Made by a program: the position numbers and the translations under genes. From a bacterium UBA4883 (GTDB lineage: Bacteria; Bacillota; Clostridia; Oscillospirales; Acutalibacteraceae), in NCBI GenBank assembly GCA_002399225.1, contig DHDF01000083.1, forward strand, positions 3,929 to 10,996: a stretch of DNA of 7,068 bases, given 5' to 3'. Numbering within the stretch: the stretch's first letter is position 1; each line of letters starts with the position of its first letter. Under the pieces are notes generated by a model that was not told where the DNA came from, searched no databases, and was given only the letters and a program-made list of their open reading frames with translations. Positions 1 to 4,886 of the stretch are shown here, piece by piece.

Positions 1-200
1 GCCCAGCCGTTCATAATGCTGCAGGTTGCGCAGTGGGCGCACTGCCCGCCCGTGCGCGCGGGGCAGGAACGGTGTTCCAGCGTGCTGCCGGAGTCTACCA
101 GCAGAATTTTTTGGTCCGGCGCCAGCCGATCAAGCTCCAGCGCGGTGAAAATTCCCGCTGGGCCGGCACCGACCACGATAACATCATAAATTTCATCCAT
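1..200 (-). CDS. FAD-dependent dehydrogenase (COG2509-type), N-terminal part only
   Basis: The 66 visible codons open with a Rossmann dinucleotide-binding motif, VVVGAGPAGI at residues 8-17, which binds the ADP part of FAD. A second strand follows, ILLVDSG at residues 32-38, in the position of the acidic end that holds the ribose. Next comes a Cys-rich stretch with C46, C54, C57 and C60, ending NGW at the window edge. In the uncharacterised COG2509 family of FAD-dependent dehydrogenases, a C..C..C cluster followed by a GWGGAG-like motif sits at this point, so I assign it there. The ATG at 200-198 has a GGAGGG ribosome site at about 217-212. The start overlaps the end of the upstream YaiI-family gene by 8 nt, so it is probably the third gene of a minus-strand operon. 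The rest of the protein, usually over 400 residues in the family, lies outside the window. The substrate is unknown. Confidence 0.8.
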   Translation of the reverse strand, partial: MDEIYDVIVVGAGPAGIFTALELDRLAPDQKILLVDSGSTLEHRSCPARTGGQCAHCATCSIMNGW

Positions 201-657
201 GGTTCCCGATTCCCTCCGATTGTTTTGCCCGATCAATGAGCCTTACCAGTCCTCTTTCAAACGATGCATCATCGTCCGCGGTCCGCTTCCTGTTTTTTCC
301 CATCCGACCGCCCGCGCGCCGGACCTTCTGACCTAGGGCGCGTTCAAACAGCAGCCGGCCCATATTATTGTCGCTGTAAACCATGCCGTTTTGATTCAGC
401 GCAGAGGCGCCCCGGCTCAGCGACATCGCCGCCACGCCGAAGTCCTGCGTCACGACCAGATCCCCCGGCTCTATCAGGTTGACCAGGCGGAAATCTGCGC
501 TGTCCCTGCCTTTGTCTACGGTGATAACTGTACTGTACCCGTCTTCCAGCACATGGCTGGTATCGATCAGCATCGTGACGGGAATCCCGTATTTCTTCGC
601 CGTTTTTACAATGATCTTCTTGACCGGGCAGGCATCTGCATCCACCAGTATTTTCAA
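193..657 (-). CDS. YaiI/YqxD family protein (UPF0178, DUF188)
   Basis: This 154-residue protein matches the UPF0178 family in length and motifs. It begins MKILVDADACPVK, with an acidic cluster (D6, D8) typical of the family, and continues with VTVDKGRDSADFRLV, VVTQDFGVAA and a basic GGRMGKNRKRT segment. Paired acidic residues at the start and in the DxxD and TQD segments suggest a PIN-like, metal-dependent nuclease fold. That is an inference, as the family has no well-established function. The start codon is TTG (657-655), not ATG. It is chosen because the conserved MKILVDADACP begins there and an AGGAAGG ribosome site lies about 6 nt upstream (670-664). The TTG overlaps the TGA of the HAD gene as TTGA, so translation is likely coupled. 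The 3' end overlaps the flavoprotein gene by 8 nt. Confidence 0.93.
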   Translation of the reverse strand: MKILVDADACPVKKIIVKTAKKYGIPVTMLIDTSHVLEDGYSTVITVDKGRDSADFRLVNLIEPGDLVVTQDFGVAAMSLSRGASALNQNGMVYSDNNMGRLLFERALGQKVRRAGGRMGKNRKRTADDDASFERGLVRLIDRAKQSEGIGNHG

Positions 658-1322
658 GTGCCGCCTTCCTTTCGTTCCTTTTGAAGCAGCGCGGGCACCT
701 CGAACAGCGACGGCACGCAGTAATCATACCGTTTCCGGTCGTCTTGGTCCGGCGGCAGCAGATCCGGGATCATCACGGTGGTCATGCCCGCGGCATGGGC
801 GGACTGAATCCCGCGCGGCGAATCTTCCAGCGCCATGCAGTCCTCAGGCGCGACTTCCAGCAGCGACGCGGCTTTCAGGTAAATATCCGGGGCGGGTTTG
901 CCGTTTTCCAGCATATCCCCGAACATCATCTGGTCAAAATAAGGGGCGGCGCCGGTCCGCTCCAGATAGGCCAGCGCATGCCGGCGAGAAGTGGAAGTTG
1001 CAACCGCCATGGGAAAACCGCCCCGCTTTAGAAAATTGAGCAGCTCAAACAGGCCGGGTTTGACCGGGACGCCTTTTTCCCGGATATACCGGTCGATGAT
1101 TTCCTGTCTGCGCCGGGAAAACTGCTCAAAGGGAAATTCTTCCCCAAACTGCATAAAGTATTTCCGCTTACATTCCGCTTCCCGCAGACCGATCACCTCT
1201 TTGGCAAATCCGGAGAGACCCTCACGCCCCATCTCTTTCCCCGTCTGTTCGGTAGCCCAGGTGCAAAGGCGCTCGGTGTCGAACATCAGTCCATCCATAT
1301 CAAAGATCACTGCCAGGATCAT
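654..1322 (-). CDS. HAD superfamily phosphatase, subfamily IA (beta-phosphoglucomutase-like)
   Basis: This is a 222-residue cytosolic haloacid dehalogenase-type enzyme that probably removes or transfers phosphate on a small metabolite. Motif I is FDMDGLMFDTE, with nucleophile D8 and acid/base D10. Motif II is the T/S around residues 109-110 (VATSTS). Motif III is K142 (NGKPAPDIY). Motif IV is the acidic pair E166-D167 (ALEDSPRGIQSAHAAGM). The helical cap between motifs I and II (roughly residues 16-90) places it with subfamily IA, near beta-phosphoglucomutase and YcjU-like phosphatases. The family is promiscuous and the substrate cannot be read from sequence. I start at the ATG at 1322, because MILAVIFDMDG is the normal N-terminus and AAAGG lies upstream. 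An in-frame ATG 17 codons earlier adds unconserved residues. It is the first gene of the overlapping minus-strand cluster. Confidence 0.92.
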   Translation of the reverse strand: MILAVIFDMDGLMFDTERLCTWATEQTGKEMGREGLSGFAKEVIGLREAECKRKYFMQFGEEFPFEQFSRRRQEIIDRYIREKGVPVKPGLFELLNFLKRGGFPMAVATSTSRRHALAYLERTGAAPYFDQMMFGDMLENGKPAPDIYLKAASLLEVAPEDCMALEDSPRGIQSAHAAGMTTVMIPDLLPPDQDDRKRYDYCVPSLFEVPALLQKERKEGGT

Positions 1323-1341
1323 GTATGACAACCTTTCCGAT

Positions 1342-1362
1342 CCGCTGTAAGTCCCGCAGCGG
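1342..1362. repeat. small GC-rich hairpin upstream of the HAD gene
   Basis: CCGCTG (1342-1347) and CAGCGG (1357-1362) form a perfect 6-bp inverted repeat with a 9-nt loop, about 20 nt upstream of the HAD start codon. No T-run follows on either strand, so it is not a standard terminator. The rest of the 1323-1427 gap shows a second weak dyad, AAAACC-GAGT-GGTTTT (1392-1407), and no convincing promoter. Either could be leader structure or chance. Confidence 0.3.
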
Positions 1363-1427
1363 TGTCTGAACATTTTTACAGCTTTATGCCCAAAACCGAG
1401 TGGTTTTCAGAAGGCAAAGGCCGTGGG

Positions 1428-1955
1428 CTATTCTTCCCCGGGCGAACTGCCGCTCTGCTGCGCAAGCGCCGCGTCATAAGCAGCTTTGGTTTTCGCGTCG
1501 AAGCAAACTATAAAAACCGTCTGCACGACCTTAGCCGTCTTTAAAAAAGCCAGAATTTCCCGCACGGCGATGCGGGCGGCCCGCCCCAGCGGGAACCGGT
1601 AGACCCCCGTGCTGATGGAGGGGAAAGCGACCGTCTTGCAGCCATGCTGGGACGCGAGCGCAAGGCTTTCGCGGTAACAGCTTGCCAGCAGCTCTTCTTC
1701 CCCGCTGTTTCCGCCCCTCCAGACCGGCCCGGGTGTGTGGATGACATAGTTTGCGGGCAGCCGGTACCCTCCGGTGATTTTCGCCCTGCCCGTTTCACAG
1801 CCGTGCAGAGTACGGCATTCTTCCAGCAGCCCCGGCCCGGCCGCGCGGTGAATGGCGCCGTCCACTCCGCCGCCGCCCAGCAGAGAGCAGTTGGCGGCAT
1901 TGACGATTGCGTCGACGTTTTGTTTGGTAAGATCGCCCAGAATAATTTCAAGCAC
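1428..1955 (-). CDS. macro domain protein, probable ADP-ribose / O-acetyl-ADP-ribose hydrolase
   Basis: The whole 175-residue protein is a single macro domain of the MacroD/YmdB type. Landmarks are [21 protein letters not shown] near the start (the GDLT, D-A-I-V and NAAN adenosine/ribose-binding positions), then [14 protein letters not shown] (catalytic loop). [10 protein letters not shown] and [11 protein letters not shown], the diphosphate-binding loop, follow. Members bind ADP-ribose, and the MacroD class removes acetyl from O-acetyl-ADP-ribose or mono-ADP-ribose from proteins. The [11 protein letters not shown] loop is intact, so activity is likely. The start codon is GTG at 1955, supported by GGGAGG (1965-1970) 9 nt upstream and by the conserved LEIILGDLT right after it. 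It lies 105 bp upstream of the HAD gene and about 180 bp downstream of thioredoxin, past a terminator, so it may have its own promoter. Confidence 0.93.
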   Translation of the reverse strand: MLEIILGDLTKQNVDAIVNAANCSLLGGGGVDGAIHRAAGPGLLEECRTLHGCETGRAKITGGYRLPANYVIHTPGPVWRGGNSGEEELLASCYRESLALASQHGCKTVAFPSISTGVYRFPLGRAARIAVREILAFLKTAKVVQTVFIVCFDAKTKAAYDAALAQQSGSSPGEE

Positions 1956-1964
1956 AGCGGCAAA

Positions 1965-1970
1965 CCTCCC
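1965..1970 (-). promoter_or_regulatory. Shine-Dalgarno for the GTG-started macro gene
   Basis: GGGAGG on the minus strand lies 9 nt before the GTG at 1955. No in-frame ATG lies nearby, and this site decides the start. Confidence 0.75.
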
Positions 1971-2057
1971 GTTTTTGTCTTTTCTTCTTACAGCATGAGT
2001 TGCAGCGTTCGTCTGTGTTCATCTTCCGCCCCCGGCGGGGATGAATTACTGTAATCT

Positions 2058-2086
2058 ATTATGGCAGAAAATAAGAAGATCCGCAA
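2058..2086 (-). promoter_or_regulatory. weak candidate promoter for the macro-domain gene
   Basis: On the minus strand, TTGCGG (2086-2081) and CATAAT (2063-2058) are 17 nt apart. This fits sigma-A spacing, with a 5/6 match at -10 but only 3/6 at -35. The -35 sits inside the thioredoxin terminator stem. It would give a leader of about 95 nt. The remaining 1971-2057 stretch shows no gene. Confidence 0.3.
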
Positions 2087-2122
2087 GGGCCGGCACTGTA
2101 CCGGCTCCTTTCGGATCTTCTT
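2073..2122 (-). terminator. hairpin terminator downstream of thioredoxin
   Basis: The arms AAGAAGATCCG (2073-2083) and CGGATCTTCTT (2112-2122) pair perfectly over 11 bp. The inner AAGG-GCCGG / CCGGC-TCCTT pairing continues the stem past a small bulge to a 7-nt loop. On the minus strand the stem is followed by TTATTTT, a modest U-run. It begins 16 nt after the thioredoxin stop codon. There is no T-run on the plus-strand side, so it should act for thioredoxin only. Confidence 0.75.
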
Positions 2123-2138
2123 CAAAAAGCGGAAATTC

Positions 2139-2450
2139 TCAGCCCAGCATGGAGAGAATATCTTTCTTGCTGTGCACCCCGACCGAAGTCTTGGCCGGCG
2201 TACCGCCTTTAAACACAATCAGGGTTGGAATGCTCATGACATTATAGCGTGCCGCAAGATCCGGCTGCTCGTCCACATTAATTTTGCCAACCATGTAGCT
2301 TCCGTCGGATTCACCGCCTATTTCGTCGACAATCGGGGAAACCATGCGGCATGGACCGCACCAGGAGGCCCAAAAATCCACGAGAACCGGCTTATCCGAT
2401 TTTAATACTTCCGTTTCAAAATTATCCTTTGTCACCGTTACCACTGCCAT
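2139..2450 (-). CDS. trxA: thioredoxin
   Basis: This is a complete 103-residue thioredoxin, the normal length for the family. It has the active site WCGPC at residues 30-34 (redox cysteines C31 and C34), the buried aspartate in VDFWASW (D25), and the cis-proline P75 in MSIPT. FKGG and a C-terminal helix follow. It reduces disulfides in cytosolic proteins using electrons from thioredoxin reductase, which is not in the window. The ATG at 2450 is chosen because the thioredoxin fold starts right there (MAVVTVTKDNFE) and AAAGGA lies about 10 nt upstream. The in-frame extension upstream is AT-rich and lysine-heavy, and is plainly leader DNA. It is transcribed divergently from the TrmB-family regulator and ends at its own terminator, so it is probably monocistronic. 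Confidence 0.96.
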   Translation of the reverse strand: MAVVTVTKDNFETEVLKSDKPVLVDFWASWCGPCRMVSPIVDEIGGESDGSYMVGKINVDEQPDLAARYNVMSIPTLIVFKGGTPAKTSVGVHSKKDILSMLG

Positions 2451-2502
2451 AAAACGATTCTTCCTTTCTATAATTTTCTTTATTTTTTTCTTTGCTGGTT
2501 TT

Positions 2503-2531
2503 ATTATAACCGCTCCCAAACAAATTGTATG
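2503..2531 (-). promoter_or_regulatory. candidate sigma-A promoter for thioredoxin
   Basis: The minus strand carries a perfect TATAAT (2508-2503). With a 17-nt spacer, the -35 position reads CATACA (2531-2526), matching only the last three bases of TTGACA. The leader would be about 45 nt. The weak -35 next to a palindrome would suit regulated expression. Confidence 0.5.
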
Positions 2532-2544
2532 TGATAAAATCACA
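2530..2544. promoter_or_regulatory. palindromic candidate operator TGTGAT-aaa-ATCACA
   Basis: There are perfect 6-bp arms around a 3-nt centre, in an AT-rich flank (AAATTGTA on the left, CAAATTT on the right). It touches the thioredoxin -35 and lies about 28 nt upstream of the regulator -35. The half-sites look like CRP/FNR sites (TGTGA...TCACA), but the 5-nt gap between TGTGA and TCACA differs from the usual 6. It may be the binding site of the neighbouring TrmB-type regulator or of a redox regulator. This is inferred from position and symmetry only. Confidence 0.45.
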
Positions 2545-2572
2545 CAAATTTAAAAATGTTTCGTATTTTAGC

Positions 2573-2601
2573 TTGACATTCCGCCCGCATTTTATTATGG
2601 T
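2573..2601 (+). promoter_or_regulatory. sigma-A promoter for the TrmB-regulator/decarboxylase operon
   Basis: A perfect TTGACA -35 (2573-2578), a 17-nt spacer and TATGGT (2596-2601, 4/6 match to TATAAT) form the best promoter in the window. Transcription would begin near 2608, giving a leader of about 30 nt with GGGGGAG (2625-2631) 8 nt before the start codon. Confidence 0.75.
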
Positions 2602-2639
2602 GGTCCTATAAAGAAACACTGAATGGGGGAGAGTCCGAT

Positions 2640-3365
2640 ATGGATGTAGTTGTACTGCTGACCCACTTCGGCCTGACCCAGCAGGAAGCGAAAATTTATC
2701 TGACCCTCTTTTCATACGGCGACCTGACCGGCTATGAGGCGGCAAAGGTTACGGGGATCTCCCGATCCAACACCTATTCGGCGCTGGCCGGGCTGGTGGA
2801 AAAGGGAGCAGCCAGGCTGGTAGAGGGTGCTGCGGCCCGTTACACGCCGGTCCCGATCGGGGAATTCTGCGGCAATTGCATTTACAGCCTTCAAAAGGAC
2901 GTCGAAACACTGAAAAAAATGCAGCCGAAACGTCGCCGGGAAAACTCCAGCGGATATATCACCATCGCGGGAGAAAAACATATTCTGCTGAAAATGAGGA
3001 ATCTGCTGCTTGGCGCCCGGGAGCGGGTCTACGCTTCGATGTCCGCCCAGTTGATGGAAAGGATTCTTCCCGAGTTGCGGGGAATGACGGAGCGCGGGCT
3101 GAAAGTCGTCATCATCACCGACCAGCCGCTTGACCTGCCCGGTGCGACCGTTTACTGCACCGAAAAGAAGCAAAAGCAGATCCGCCTGATCGTCGACTCC
3201 GGCAGCGTTCTGACGGGAGATCTGGACGATGGCGAAAGCTCGACCTGCCTTTATTCCAAAAAAGACAATCTGGTCAACCTGTTTAAGGAAGATCTGAAAA
3301 ACGAGATCAAATTGATCGAACTAACAAAGGGAAGGGAAAAATCATGTCAAAAAAGCCTTTCGTAA
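2640..3365 (+). CDS. TrmB family transcriptional regulator
   Basis: This is a 241-residue DNA-binding regulator. Residues 1-70 form a winged helix: LTHFGLTQQEAKIYLTLF is the typical TrmB opening. GYEAAKVTGISRSNTYSALA carries the helix-turn-helix with its recognition helix near residues 41-52. LVEKGAARLVEGAAARYTPV is the wing. A short helix at 75-95 probably makes the dimer coiled coil. Residues 105-225 (YITIAGEKHILLKMRNLLLGA ... VYASMS ... VVIITDQ) resemble the C-terminal effector domain of TrmB proteins, which has a phospholipase D-like fold. Studied TrmB proteins sense sugars in archaea; bacterial members vary, and the ligand here is unknown. The promoter and GGGGGAG site support the ATG at 2640. 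It overlaps the next gene by 22 nt, so the two are co-transcribed and the regulator probably controls the operon and perhaps the divergent thioredoxin. Confidence 0.87.
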   Translation: MDVVVLLTHFGLTQQEAKIYLTLFSYGDLTGYEAAKVTGISRSNTYSALAGLVEKGAARLVEGAAARYTPVPIGEFCGNCIYSLQKDVETLKKMQPKRRRENSSGYITIAGEKHILLKMRNLLLGARERVYASMSAQLMERILPELRGMTERGLKVVIITDQPLDLPGATVYCTEKKQKQIRLIVDSGSVLTGDLDDGESSTCLYSKKDNLVNLFKEDLKNEIKLIELTKGREKSCQKSLS

Positions 3366-4606
3366 CATTGGATAAGCTTATGGAAATCGAAAAAGAAGTT
3401 CCGACCCCGTTTTATCTTTACGACGAAAAGGGGATCCGGGAAAATGCCCGGAAAATCAAGCAGGCGTTTGCCTGGAACCCGGGCTACAAAGAATATTTTG
3501 CGGTTAAAGCCACGCCGAACCCCTATCTGCTCCAACTGTTAAAAAAGGAGGGGTGCGGCACGGACTGCTCTTCTCTGACGGAATTGATGCTGTCGGACGC
3601 GGTGGGCTTTCATGGAAATGAAATCATGTTCTCTTCCAACGACACGCCGGACGCGGACTTCCTTCTGGCCCGCAAGCTCGGCGCGATCATCAATCTGGAC
3701 GACTTCACTCATATCGATATTCTGAACCGCCTTTCGGGGATCCCCGAAACGATCTGCTGCCGCTACAACCCGGGCGGGGTCTTTAAAGCAAGCAACGCCA
3801 TTATGGACAACCCCGGTGAAGCAAAATACGGCTTCACCCGCATGCAGATGACGGAAGGCTTTCGGAAACTGCAGCAGCTCGGTGCAAAAAACTTCGGGAT
3901 CCACGCATTCCTCGCCAGCAACACCACCGGGAACGACTACTATCCCGCCCTGGCCGAGATCCTGTTCCGGCTGGCGGTTGATCTGCACCGGGAAACCGGC
4001 GCGCACATCTCCTTTATCAATTTGTCCGGCGGCGTAGGCGTCGCTTACCGCCCGAATCAGACCCCGCCCGATATCCTGAAAATCGGGCGCCAGGTTCAAA
4101 AATGCTATGAGGAAATTCTGGTTCCCGCGGGAATGGGAGACGTCGCCCTCTACACCGAGATGGGCCGTTTTCTGATGGGGCCTTACGGCGTTCTGGTGGC
4201 AAAAGCTATCCGGGAAAAACACATCTATAAAGAGTACATCGGGCTGGATGCCTGTGCGGCGAATCTAATGCGTCCCGCGCTGTACGGCGCCTATCACCAC
4301 ATTACCGTCATGGGCAAGGAAGACGCGCCCTGCGACCACAAATACGACATCACCGGCGGCCTGTGCGAAAACAACGACAAATTCGCCATTGACCGGATGC
4401 TGCCGAAAATTAATATGGGCGATCTGCTCATTCTTCACGACGCGGGTGCGCACGGCCACTCCATGGGCTACAATTACAACGGCAAGCTGCGCAGCGCGGA
4501 GGTCCTTTTGCATGAGGACGGCTCTTTCGACCAGATCCGCCGCGCCGAGACACCGGCTGATTATTTCGCCACGCTCGATTATCCGGGACTTCCGAAAAGG
4601 CCCTGA
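3344..4606 (+). CDS. lysA: diaminopimelate decarboxylase-like PLP enzyme (fold type III)
   Basis: This 420-residue protein belongs to the alanine racemase/ornithine-DAP decarboxylase fold. An N-terminal PLP barrel carries the Schiff-base lysine K55 (YFAVKATPNP). The glycine loop LSGGVGVAYRP (228-237) and TEMGRFLMGPYG (E272, R275, in the place of EPGR) bind the cofactor phosphate. The C-terminal beta domain has LMRPALYGAYH (R310), CENNDKFA (C341, E342, matching the CES(S/G)D site donated across the dimer) and GHSMGYNYNG (Y378). These fit LysA, which makes lysine from meso-diaminopimelate by decarboxylation. The segment equivalent to HIGSQ reads HAFLASN (187-193), putting Phe189 where a His normally stacks on PLP. 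It is therefore a divergent LysA subfamily or a related amino-acid decarboxylase. The start ATG at 3344 has AAGGG 7 nt upstream. It is the last gene of its operon and is followed by a strong terminator. Confidence 0.82.
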   Translation: MSKKPFVTLDKLMEIEKEVPTPFYLYDEKGIRENARKIKQAFAWNPGYKEYFAVKATPNPYLLQLLKKEGCGTDCSSLTELMLSDAVGFHGNEIMFSSNDTPDADFLLARKLGAIINLDDFTHIDILNRLSGIPETICCRYNPGGVFKASNAIMDNPGEAKYGFTRMQMTEGFRKLQQLGAKNFGIHAFLASNTTGNDYYPALAEILFRLAVDLHRETGAHISFINLSGGVGVAYRPNQTPPDILKIGRQVQKCYEEILVPAGMGDVALYTEMGRFLMGPYGVLVAKAIREKHIYKEYIGLDACAANLMRPALYGAYHHITVMGKEDAPCDHKYDITGGLCENNDKFAIDRMLPKINMGDLLILHDAGAHGHSMGYNYNGKLRSAEVLLHEDGSFDQIRRAETPADYFATLDYPGLPKRP

Positions 4607-4638
4607 CAAACCCAATTCTTCCTTCAAACCGAACCGTT

Positions 4639-4668
4639 CCGCCGGAGCTTTCCCCGGCGGTTTTTTTT
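4639..4668 (+). terminator. rho-independent terminator after the decarboxylase
   Basis: CCGCCGG (4639-4645) pairs with CCGGCGG (4654-4660) around an 8-nt loop and is followed directly by eight T residues (4661-4668). It lies 32 nt past the decarboxylase stop codon. Confidence 0.95.
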
Positions 4669-4718
4669 ATGACTTTTGTCAGCAATCCGTTCGGTCTATT
4701 GAAGTCCTTTTCATGGAT

Positions 4719-4759
4719 GTAATCAATATTTGTGATCACAGGTTATCAATATTTGTGAT
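4719..4759. repeat. tandem 18-bp repeat, period 23 bp, upstream of the chemoreceptor
   Basis: GTAATCAATATTTGTGAT (4719-4736) recurs with one mismatch as GTTATCAATATTTGTGAT (4742-4759). The first copy runs into a perfect palindrome TGTGATCACA (4731-4740). The T(A/T)ATCA core appears twice more at 4762 and 4781, giving starts at 4720, 4743, 4762 and 4781. The spacings of about two helical turns suggest an array of protein-binding sites on one DNA face. No binding protein can be named. Confidence 0.6.
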
Positions 4760-4773
4760 AATAATCAAATATT
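4748..4773. promoter_or_regulatory. inverted repeat AATATTTG-N10-CAAATATT, candidate operator
   Basis: There are perfect 8-bp arms (4748-4755 and 4766-4773) around a 10-nt AT-rich spacer, overlapping the second copy of the tandem repeat. It also overlaps a possible promoter for the chemoreceptor, so binding here could block or direct polymerase. Confidence 0.45.
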
Positions 4774-4781
4774 TATTAAAT
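4753..4781 (+). promoter_or_regulatory. weak candidate promoter for the chemoreceptor gene
   Basis: TTGTGA (4753-4758, 4/6) and TTAAAT (4776-4781, 4/6) are spaced 17 nt, which fits sigma-A but not strongly. I found no convincing sigma-28 (TAAA-N15-GCCGATAA) site. The leader would be near 100 nt. The 4782-4880 stretch has only a small CCAA-GCA-TTGG dyad near 4832-4842. Confidence 0.3.
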
Positions 4782-4886
4782 AATCAGAATTTTGAGACGA
4801 TATTAGAATTGGAAACTGTTGTAAAGCACAGCCAAGCATTGGGCCGCGGGTGTCATCAAAATTGAAAGGTAAAGGAAGTAACAGGT

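Noticed and set aside
479..1039. Long plus-strand open frame (186 codons) opposite the HAD and YaiI genes
   Set aside because: It is antisense to two clearly conserved proteins, is Arg/Pro/Ser-rich with no motif, and arises from GC-biased codon positions.
1323..1373. Longer HAD start 17 codons upstream
   Set aside because: The added residues are unconserved, while MILAVIFDMDG is the standard beginning and has its own ribosome site.
1380..1427. Terminator for the macro-domain gene
   Set aside because: The AAAACC-GAGT-GGTTTT dyad (1392-1407) is a short AT-rich stem without a following T-run on the minus strand.
2451..2543. N-terminal extension of thioredoxin as a signal or targeting peptide
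   Set aside because: The in-frame extension covers the TATAAT box and ribosome site and is Lys/Ile-rich leader DNA. The protein starts at 2450.
3539..4222. 227-codon minus-strand open frame inside the decarboxylase gene
   Set aside because: It is opposite a well-conserved enzyme, has low-complexity composition and no credible family.
4822..4848. Sigma-28 flagellar promoter (TAAA then GCCG)
   Set aside because: The downstream element does not match GCCGATAA, and the spacing to GCCG is 17, not 15.
4819..4862. Possible c-di-GMP (GEMM) riboswitch before the chemoreceptor, because of an AAAGCACAGCC stretch
   Set aside because: The conserved ACGCAAAGC partner half and the expected paired stems are absent; only a short CCAA/TTGG dyad is present.
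4389..4865. Plus-strand open frame running from the decarboxylase end through the terminator to the chemoreceptor leader
   Set aside because: It crosses the terminator and the AT-rich operator region, with no ribosome site or conserved sequence.
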